Part shown: one piece after another, positions 1-5,620 of the stretch
Layout: each line of letters starts with the position of its first letter
Position numbering within the stretch: position 1 is the stretch's first letter
From: Spirochaetales bacterium
GTDB taxonomy: Bacteria > Spirochaetota > Spirochaetia > DSM-27196 > PWMO01
Assembly (NCBI GenBank): GCA_007123465.1
Contig: SKLB01000161.1
Location: 1-8,953 of the forward strand
Reading direction: 5' to 3'
DNA: 8,953 nucleotides
The notes under the pieces: generated by a model
The model's database searches: none
The model's input: the letters and a program-made list of their open reading frames with translations, nothing else
What the model was told of the DNA's origin: nothing
Translations under genes and position numbers: made by a program

Positions 1-223
1 AACTCGGGGGCGGTGATGGTTGTGGTGGTGCACACAGGCGGACCTCTGCACCAATACACAGCCTCCGCGGTTCTGCTGCTTCAAAATGCCCGCGAAAAAA
101 AACAATTTTGGCACCAGTCAATACTCTTCTGCAGATTGCGGATAGCCCGCGTTACTAGCGGAGGAAAAGCGGTTATAGTACGGGTCGGACTGCATCCGCA
201 AAGTATATGCTGGAGAACGCCTT
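1..223. other. Leader region at left edge without a convincing gene
   Basis: I see no convincing gene here. The plus-strand frame that stays open from the left edge to 426 gives a low-complexity N-terminus (runs of Val from GTG repeats) and then runs through the transporter gene in the wrong frame. On the minus strand one frame gives a short His-rich stretch near the edge, with no start or family resemblance. The stretch holds an A-run at 96-103 and a TATAGT at 174-179 that could be a -10 element for the downstream transporter, with a poor GTTACT at 151-156 as -35 (17-base spacer). It is most likely the upstream regulatory region of the transporter. Confidence 0.4.
212..215 (+). promoter_or_regulatory. 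Ribosome binding site of the TSUP transporter
   Basis: GGAG lies 8 bases before the GTG at 224. It decides the start, because no ATG in the same frame lies nearby: the ATG at 207 is out of frame. Confidence 0.6.
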
Positions 224-973
224 GTGGAAATAACACTACTCGCGCTGCCGCTGATTGCGTTTGCTGGAACTGCGGCGGGCTTCATCAACGTTGTGGCCGG
301 AGGCGGCTCACTGATCACGCTGCCAACGCTGATCTTTCTGGGGCTGCCACCTGCCATGGCCAACGGAACCAACCGCCTGGCACAGCTGAGCCAGAACAGC
401 GTGGCGATATATCGTTTCCGCCGTAAGGGGTTTTTCCCGCTGCGCTCCGGGCTGCTGCTGGGGGCAGCCGCGTCGGGTGGCGCAATAATCGGCAGCCGCG
501 TTGCGGTGGATATCTCACCCGAGCTATTCAACCGTATCCTTGCCGGCGTTATGGTGGCGGTACTTGTGCTGACCCTGACCGGCGCAGATCGCAAACCGCA
601 GGGACCGCACGAGATCCAGAACTGGGGATTGCTGCTGCCGGTGTTCTTTGTAATCGGCATCTACGGCGGTTTCATCCAGGCCGGTGTCGGTTTTCTGATA
701 ATGGCGGCTTTCTCGCGTCTCAGCGCCACCAGCCTGGTGCTGACCAACGCCACCAAGGTGATGGTAGTCCTGATCTACACGTTTCCAGCGCTGGCGGTGT
801 TTCTGCTGCACGGACAGGTAGACTGGGCCGCCGGCGTAGTCCTTGCGGCCGGCAACGCCACCGGAGCGTGGCTGGGAGCACATTTTTCGGTGGCCAGGGG
901 TGACCGCTGGATCAAGGCGGTACTGACGATCAGCGTGCTGGCCATGGCGGTCAGGCTGTTCTTCTTTGCCTGA
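224..973 (+). CDS. TauE/SafE (TSUP) family membrane transporter
   Basis: A 249-residue integral membrane protein of the TSUP family (sulfite exporter TauE/SafE), which moves small anions such as sulfite, sulfoacetate or other organosulfur compounds across the inner membrane. The sequence shows the usual two-repeat layout. The first repeat has the glycine-rich helix with VVAGGGSLITLPTL at 23-36, followed by NGTNRLAQLSQ at 47-57. The second has YGGFIQAGVGFLIMAAF at 147-163, followed by LTNATKVMVVL at 173-183. About eight hydrophobic segments are separated by a short polar loop around 121-134. The length is normal for the family. Start: GTG at 224 with GGAG 8 bases upstream. A hairpin plus T-tract follows the stop, so it may be a single-gene unit. 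The family is clear; the substrate cannot be read from sequence and no sulfur-metabolism gene is adjacent. Confidence 0.9.
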   Translation: MEITLLALPLIAFAGTAAGFINVVAGGGSLITLPTLIFLGLPPAMANGTNRLAQLSQNSVAIYRFRRKGFFPLRSGLLLGAAASGGAIIGSRVAVDISPELFNRILAGVMVAVLVLTLTGADRKPQGPHEIQNWGLLLPVFFVIGIYGGFIQAGVGFLIMAAFSRLSATSLVLTNATKVMVVLIYTFPALAVFLLHGQVDWAAGVVLAAGNATGAWLGAHFSVARGDRWIKAVLTISVLAMAVRLFFFA

Positions 974-980
974 GAGGTGC

Positions 981-1016
981 GCAGCACCGCGCTTGCTGCC
1001 GCAGCGGAATTTTTTT
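981..1016 (+). terminator. Possible rho-independent terminator after the TSUP gene
   Basis: Two mutually exclusive short stems precede a seven-T run at 1010-1016. One pairs GCAGCA (981-986) with TGCTGC (994-999). The other pairs TTGCTG (993-998) with CAGCGG (1002-1007) around a 3-base loop and sits two bases before the T-run. Both stems are only 6 bp, and the second uses two G-T pairs. It is therefore plausible but weak, and may only attenuate transcription. Confidence 0.4.
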
Positions 1017-1029
1017 ATTATTGACTTCA

Positions 1030-2094
1030 ATGGGCCACAAGAAAGAGCAGTTTGCCTACGACAACCAGCAGCGTGTGTTCGAGCAGACTGAGCCCCAGCC
1101 GCTCGATCCGGATCGGCGCTACGTTATCTTTGCCGACCTGCACATGGGCAACGGCGGCAAGGCAGATGACTTCCTTCACAATTCAGCACTCTTCAACTCA
1201 GCGCTGGCCAACCACTACCTGCCCAACGAGTACCATCTTATACTGAACGGTGATGTCGAGGAACTGGCTCGTTACCGGCTGGCGGCGATCATGCGCCGCT
1301 GGAGCACCACCTACGAGCTTTTCAGCCGTTTTCAGCGCCGCGGAACGCTGCACCGCCTGGTGGGCAACCACGATCTGCAGTTGATGGAAGGCGACGACGA
1401 CCGCTTTGACATTCAGGAGGCGCTGCGGTTCACCTACAAGAACAACACGATTTTCATTTTTCACGGCCACCAGAGCTCACTCTTCTATTCGCGCAACATC
1501 GAATGGATAGATCTCGTGCTGCGCTACGTAGCCAATCCGCTGCGTATCAGCAGCTACACTATCAGCCACAATTCACGCAAACGCTTTGCGATGGAACGGC
1601 GCGTCTACCGCTTTGCGGCTACAAAGAAGATCCTCTCGATTGTGGCGCATACCCACCGTCCGCTGTTTGAGAGCATGAACAAGACGGACTCAATCAAGTT
1701 CGAAATCGAGTCGCTCTGCCGCGACTACTCCGATGCTGAAGGACAGCGACGCAACGCGATCGAAGAGCGCATCAAGGTGCTGAAGGAAGACCTGCACAGC
1801 CTGATGAACGATCCCGACCACGAAGAGTACGAAGAGAGCCTCTACAACGCCAATCTGCTGGTGCCGTGCATGTTCAATTCGGGCTGTGTACTGGGTAAGC
1901 ACGGGATAACCTGTCTGGAGATCGAGAACGGACAGATGAAGCTGGTCTACTGGTTTGACAGCCGCCGCAGTCAGAGATACCTGCACTACCGCCGCTGGGG
2001 GGCAGAACAGCTTGGTACCGATCCGTTTTACCGCGTAGTGCTCAAACAGGACAGCCTGGATTACATATTCTCACGCATTCGCCTGCTGGCCTGA
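1030..2094 (+). CDS. Calcineurin-like metallophosphoesterase
   Basis: A soluble protein of 354 residues from this ATG, with every signature of the two-metal calcineurin-like phosphoesterase fold in order: DLH (36-38), NGDVEE beginning at 73, GNHD (112-115), HGH (145-147) and AHTH (206-209). These residues bind the dinuclear metal centre and the phosphate, so catalysis is expected. After the last motif comes a charged, helix-rich insertion (about 220-265, many Glu/Arg/Lys in heptad-like spacing) before the closing strands around NSGCVLGKHG. The front half resembles LpxH-type UDP-2,3-diacylglucosamine hydrolases, but the length and insertion differ, so I do not assign a substrate. Start is uncertain: TTG at 1021 in the same frame adds three residues, and neither start has a good ribosome binding site. 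The 3' end overlaps the convergent MFS gene by 24 bases. Confidence 0.88.
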   Translation: MGHKKEQFAYDNQQRVFEQTEPQPLDPDRRYVIFADLHMGNGGKADDFLHNSALFNSALANHYLPNEYHLILNGDVEELARYRLAAIMRRWSTTYELFSRFQRRGTLHRLVGNHDLQLMEGDDDRFDIQEALRFTYKNNTIFIFHGHQSSLFYSRNIEWIDLVLRYVANPLRISSYTISHNSRKRFAMERRVYRFAATKKILSIVAHTHRPLFESMNKTDSIKFEIESLCRDYSDAEGQRRNAIEERIKVLKEDLHSLMNDPDHEEYEESLYNANLLVPCMFNSGCVLGKHGITCLEIENGQMKLVYWFDSRRSQRYLHYRRWGAEQLGTDPFYRVVLKQDSLDYIFSRIRLLA

Positions 2095-3393
2095 AGCGGT
2101 TGGCTCTCCGCCGCTGGCATGTTTTATGACCATGAACGCTGCCACCATCACCAGTGCAGCAACGCCAAATATAGCGCGCAGGCCAAAGAGGTCGACTACT
2201 ACCCCGGTGACAGGGGGCGCCACAATAGCCGCGGTCTGTGAGAAGGTGTAGTAGAGTCCGGTATAGATGCCCATGTTATCGTACTCAGCCATCTGCCACA
2301 GCATCGGGAAACTGTTGGTAATCACCGCCGCCCAGAAGATGCCAAATCCAAACAACAGTGCCCAGAACGTTACCACGGCAAACGTCCGCGAGGAACCAAT
2401 TGACAGCGTCCACAGCTCGTGGGTGAACATCAGCGCCGACAGCAGCGCCAGTGCCACAAGCGAGATCCGGATAGTGCGCTTGCGCCCGATACGATGAGCA
2501 ACCATGCCGCTGGGGATCGCGAACAGCGCGTAGGCTATGGCGACCATGCCGGTAGAGAAGCCGGCCAGGCCCTCGCTCAGGCCGAGATGCTCGATGGTAT
2601 AGAGGGTCATAAACGGCCGCATGCCCCAGTAGGCGCAGAACCACAGCAGCAGCGCCAGCAGCACGTAGACCGCACTCTTATCCCTGGACGTAAAGACCAG
2701 CTTGAGCGAACGCAGAACCGGCTCGCGCGTTGGCGCGTCCTCGCGGGTGTTGCGTTCCTTTACGGTTGCAAACAGCGCCGGCGTTGCCAGCAGAATCAAG
2801 AGGCTGGCGATCATGAACGGTAGGCGCCGCGACGTATCGCCGAGCAGCGGTAACTCGAGGCGTAGATCCATCAGCGGCGCCAGCACGATGGTGCCCACAA
2901 TTGCCGCAATCCCGCCCATGGTATTGATAACGCCGTTTGCCTCGCTGCGGAACTCACCGGGGATGGTATCGGGCATCAGCGCCACCACAGGACCGCGCGC
3001 CGACTGCTTGAACAGGTTCAGCAGCACAATCGCACCCACCAGCGCTGCCAACGACGCCATGCCGGCGCTCGGCAGCCAGAAGAATACCGCCGCACTGAGC
3101 GGCAGTGTTACCAGGATGTACGGCATCCGCCGCCCGATCCGCGTACGCGTGCGGTCGCTGAGCGCGGTCACAATCGGGATCAGCGATAGTGCCAGAATAT
3201 TGTCAAAGGTCATGATCACGCCGATCAGCGCACGCGAATCCAGGTACTGATTCAGGAACACCGGCACGTAGTTATCGTAGAGCGGGTCCATCAGCCCCAT
3301 AGTGAAGAACCCGAGACCGATCATGAACGTTGTACGGTAGAACCGTGGCGGAACCTGTCTGCTCTGTTGGTCCATAGTTTGACTACTATACAA
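2071..3393 (-). CDS. MFS transporter, SLC45/GPH-like (probable sugar carrier)
   Basis: A 440-residue major facilitator protein with about twelve membrane segments. The loop after helix 2 carries the MFS motif in the form SDRTRTRIGRRMPYI (79-93). This Arg-rich version followed by RRxPYI is typical of sucrose:proton symporters (SLC45) and glycoside-pentoside-hexuronide carriers. The equivalent loop of the second half is AHRIGRKRTIRI (299-310). DNMGIYTGLYYTFSQ (372-386) also resembles that group. A long cytoplasmic linker (about 212-240) joins the halves. I infer proton- or sodium-coupled uptake of a sugar or glycoside; the substrate is unknown and no sugar enzyme is adjacent. Start: TTG at 3393 has GAGGG 7 bases upstream. 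An ATG at 3375 (residue 7) has no such site but lies just after a good promoter-like sequence, so it could be the true start of a nearly leaderless mRNA. Confidence 0.87.
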   Translation of the reverse strand: MYSSQTMDQQSRQVPPRFYRTTFMIGLGFFTMGLMDPLYDNYVPVFLNQYLDSRALIGVIMTFDNILALSLIPIVTALSDRTRTRIGRRMPYILVTLPLSAAVFFWLPSAGMASLAALVGAIVLLNLFKQSARGPVVALMPDTIPGEFRSEANGVINTMGGIAAIVGTIVLAPLMDLRLELPLLGDTSRRLPFMIASLLILLATPALFATVKERNTREDAPTREPVLRSLKLVFTSRDKSAVYVLLALLLWFCAYWGMRPFMTLYTIEHLGLSEGLAGFSTGMVAIAYALFAIPSGMVAHRIGRKRTIRISLVALALLSALMFTHELWTLSIGSSRTFAVVTFWALLFGFGIFWAAVITNSFPMLWQMAEYDNMGIYTGLYYTFSQTAAIVAPPVTGVVVDLFGLRAIFGVAALVMVAAFMVIKHASGGEPTASGQQANA

Positions 3394-3413
3394 GCATAGT
3401 CCCTCTTCGCCAA
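3385..3413 (-). promoter_or_regulatory. Probable sigma70-type promoter for the MFS gene
   Basis: Read on the minus strand, TTGGCG (3413-3408) and TATAGT (3390-3385) are separated by exactly 17 bases. Transcription would begin near 3378. That lies downstream of the TTG start at 3393 but a few bases before the ATG at 3375, so this promoter and the TTG start cannot both be used on the same mRNA. Confidence 0.45.
3401..3405 (-). promoter_or_regulatory. Ribosome binding site supporting the TTG start of the MFS gene
   Basis: On the minus strand GAGGG (3405-3401) is 7 bases before the TTG at 3393. It supports that start over the ATG at 3375, from which it is 25 bases away. It lies inside the spacer of the promoter-like sequence, so its use requires a promoter further upstream. 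Confidence 0.4.
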
Positions 3414-3435
3414 ATCTGCAAATCTGCGCTACAAT
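3406..3435 (+). promoter_or_regulatory. Possible promoter for the chemoreceptor-hydrolase unit
   Basis: TACAAT at 3430-3435 is a reasonable -10 element. The best -35 match at a fitting distance is TTCGCC (3406-3411, 18-base spacer), which is poor. A tandem repeat fills much of the spacer, so an activator or repressor may be needed. I see no clear sigma28 (flagellar) consensus. Confidence 0.3.
3411..3426. repeat. Tandem 8-base direct repeat CAAATCTG x2
   Basis: Two exact, adjacent copies of CAAATCTG (3411-3418 and 3419-3426) lie in the 90-base region between the divergent MFS and chemoreceptor genes. They overlap the -35 of the MFS promoter candidate and lie just before the -10 of the receptor promoter candidate. 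The spacing of 8 is less than one helical turn. It could be an operator or only a chance duplication. Confidence 0.5.
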
Positions 3436-3469
3436 GAGGTTCTTCGCCCGCTAAAACACAACGAGACCT

Positions 3470-3474
3470 GGAGG
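3470..3474 (+). promoter_or_regulatory. Ribosome binding site of the chemoreceptor
   Basis: GGAGG is 9 bases before the ATG at 3484. This is the strongest Shine-Dalgarno match in the window and fixes that start. Confidence 0.7.
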
Positions 3475-3483
3475 CCGCTTTCC

Positions 3484-5619
3484 ATGAAGCAGGTGCAGAC
3501 ATTCAACACAAGACTCGCCACGCGCATCGTGCTGCTCTACGCCGGTGCAATGCTGGTACTGTTTGTGGTACTGGCTCTGCTGGTGCGCCAGACTGCCCGC
3601 GATTCAATTGCGCCGATGGCCAACAACCTTGCCGGAGAAGTGGTTTCCGCGCGCGCCGAGTCAATCGATCAGATCCTCGAAGGGCACCTGCTGGTCGTAC
3701 GCAGCTTCGCGCAGCGCAACCTGATGCGCAGCGGGGACTTTGACCTGATAGCCGCCGATCTTCGATCGCGCGAGCACGAAATGCCGTCGATGTACGAAAT
3801 CATGTTCTTTGCAGAGCCCGACGGACGCTACGTCTCTACCCAGGGAGTGGTTGGCAATATTGCTGCACGTGACTATTTCCAGCAGGTGGTTGAAGGAGGC
3901 TCGCAGTCCGCGGTCAGTAACGCCGTTATTTCCCAATCAACCGGCAACCCGATTGTGGTGATTGCCCACGAGGTCCGGACAGCCAACGGTGAGCTGGTCG
4001 GGTTAGCCGCGGCAACCATGCTGCTGGAGACGCTGTCCGACATAGCCGGACGCGTTCAGGTGGGAGACAGCGGCTACGGCTGGATGGTTGACCAGAGCGG
4101 TACGGTAATAGCGCATCCGCAGCAAGAGCTGAGAATGACCCTGCGGCTGGCCGACGCCGATGAGCTGGGATTCAGCGGACTCGGTGAACTCGCTGAACGC
4201 ATGCAGCAGCAGACAAGCGGTATCGGCCGCTACACCACGCCCGAGGGCGAGCAGCGTACCGCGTTCTTCGCCGCTGTCGCGGCTGCCCCCGGCTGGACCT
4301 TTGTTGTTGACACCCCAACCGCCCAACTGCTGGCTGCCGCTGACCGCGTGGTAACTTCATTGACACTTATCGTAGTGGCAATATTTGTGATCGTCATCGC
4401 GATTTCGCTGCTGATTGCACGCCTGATCAGCAAACCGGTCGGCGAGACCGCCGACCTGCTACAGGATATTGCCGAAGGGCAGGGAGACCTGACGCGCGTC
4501 CTGCCGGTGCGCTCGCACGATGAGCTCGGTGCTCTGGCGCATTGGTTCAACCGCTTCATGGAGCAGCTCTCTACAATTGTGCGTACAATCCGGCAATCGG
4601 TCGAGAGCCTTGATCAGGTTGGGCAGTCGCTGGCTGCCAACATGGAGCAGACCTCGGCAGCCGTCAATCAGATCAGCGCCAACATTGACGGTGTCAAGCA
4701 GCAGGTGATCAATCAGTCGGCCGGCGTGACCGAAGTCAGTTCCACCATGGAAGAGATAGCACGCAACATCGAATTACTCAATGACAGGATCGAGTCGCAG
4801 GCCGCCGGCGTCATTCAGTCCTCCTCTGCCATTGAGCAGATGGTGGCCAGCATCAAGTCGGTCAGCAATACGCTGGAGAAGAGCGGTGGCTATTTCGAGC
4901 AGCTCCTCGAGGCGGCCGAGACCGGCAAAGCGCGCATCAGCGGAACAACCGCGCTGGTTCGCGACATCGCCGAGAAGTCCAACGGCCTGCTCGATGCCAA
5001 CGCGGCCATTCAAACCATTGCCAGCCAGACCAACCTGCTGGCGATGAACGCCGCCATCGAGGCGGCTCACGCCGGAGACTATGGCCGCGGCTTTGCCGTA
5101 GTTGCCGATGAGATCCGCAAACTCGCCGAAGGAGCCGCGGAGCAGTCCAAGACGATATCGGGAGTGCTCAAATCCATCAAGGGCGCGATCGACTCGGTAT
5201 CGGAATCCTCAGTCGATGCTGAACGCGCCTTCGATCACGTGGCCGAGCTCATCGGGACTCTCAACGAACTCGAACGCCAGATTCAACACGCTATGGAAGA
5301 ACAGAGCGCCGGCTCAACGCAGGTGCTCAAAGCGCTCGAGGATATCAATCAGGTAACACAGGAAGTGCAGTCCGGTTCGGGCGAGATGAACGAGGGAAGC
5401 AAGATCGTTCTGCAGGAGATGCAGCGGCTGGTCGACATTACCCACGAGGTAGAATCAGGTATGAACGAGATGGCCACCGGTACCGCTGAGATCAAGCGCG
5501 TTGCAGTCAGCGTTGTTGATATGGGAGAGCAGAACCGCCGCAGTATCCAGGAAGTTCTGCAGACAGTTGGACGCTTCCGTCTCAGCGAAGACCGGCAATC
5601 CGGCGGTTCCGAAGAGTAG
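3484..5619 (+). CDS. Methyl-accepting chemotaxis protein with dCache sensor domain
   Basis: A 711-residue transmembrane chemoreceptor that would control CheA kinase through CheW. In order: a short cytoplasmic N-terminus; a membrane helix at about 14-34; an extracytoplasmic sensor of about 255 residues with the layout of a dCache_1 domain (MFFAEPDGRYVS at 107-118, ARDYF at 128-132, a second lobe with GYGWMVDQSGTVIAHP at 198-212); a second membrane helix at about 291-313; a HAMP domain (about 314-368, with KPVGETADLLQDIAEG and HDELGALAHWFN); and a long coiled-coil signalling domain. The conserved hairpin tip runs from SQTNLLAMNAAIEAAHAG (514-531) through GRGFAVVADEIRKLAE (534-549). I did not find the Trp/Tyr pair of the amino-acid-binding dCache motif, so the ligand is unknown. 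There is no C-terminal CheR-tethering pentapeptide. The next gene starts one base after its stop. Confidence 0.95.
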   Translation: MKQVQTFNTRLATRIVLLYAGAMLVLFVVLALLVRQTARDSIAPMANNLAGEVVSARAESIDQILEGHLLVVRSFAQRNLMRSGDFDLIAADLRSREHEMPSMYEIMFFAEPDGRYVSTQGVVGNIAARDYFQQVVEGGSQSAVSNAVISQSTGNPIVVIAHEVRTANGELVGLAAATMLLETLSDIAGRVQVGDSGYGWMVDQSGTVIAHPQQELRMTLRLADADELGFSGLGELAERMQQQTSGIGRYTTPEGEQRTAFFAAVAAAPGWTFVVDTPTAQLLAAADRVVTSLTLIVVAIFVIVIAISLLIARLISKPVGETADLLQDIAEGQGDLTRVLPVRSHDELGALAHWFNRFMEQLSTIVRTIRQSVESLDQVGQSLAANMEQTSAAVNQISANIDGVKQQVINQSAGVTEVSSTMEEIARNIELLNDRIESQAAGVIQSSSAIEQMVASIKSVSNTLEKSGGYFEQLLEAAETGKARISGTTALVRDIAEKSNGLLDANAAIQTIASQTNLLAMNAAIEAAHAGDYGRGFAVVADEIRKLAEGAAEQSKTISGVLKSIKGAIDSVSESSVDAERAFDHVAELIGTLNELERQIQHAMEEQSAGSTQVLKALEDINQVTQEVQSGSGEMNEGSKIVLQEMQRLVDITHEVESGMNEMATGTAEIKRVAVSVVDMGEQNRRSIQEVLQTVGRFRLSEDRQSGGSEE

Positions 5620-5620
5620 C

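Noticed and set aside
20..45. His-rich translation on the minus strand at the left edge
   Set aside because: It comes from a GTGGTG-rich stretch; no start, binding site or family resemblance supports a gene.
1..426. Plus-strand open frame beginning at the left edge
   Set aside because: It runs through the transporter gene in another frame, starts with low-complexity Val repeats and resembles no protein family.
118..1030. Minus-strand open frames opposite the TSUP gene
   Set aside because: Antisense shadows of a GC-rich gene; none has membrane or domain character of its own.
2267..3250. Plus-strand open frames opposite the MFS gene
   Set aside because: Arg/Gln/Ser-rich shadows of the membrane protein gene, without a ribosome binding site or recognisable motif.
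3395..3397. ATG upstream of the MFS start on the minus strand
   Set aside because: It is out of frame and meets TAG after two further codons, so it is not a usable start for the transporter.
5501..5620. Upstream extension of the serine hydrolase frame into the chemoreceptor
   Set aside because: It would add 40 polar residues ahead of a well-formed signal peptide that begins at the ATG at 5621.
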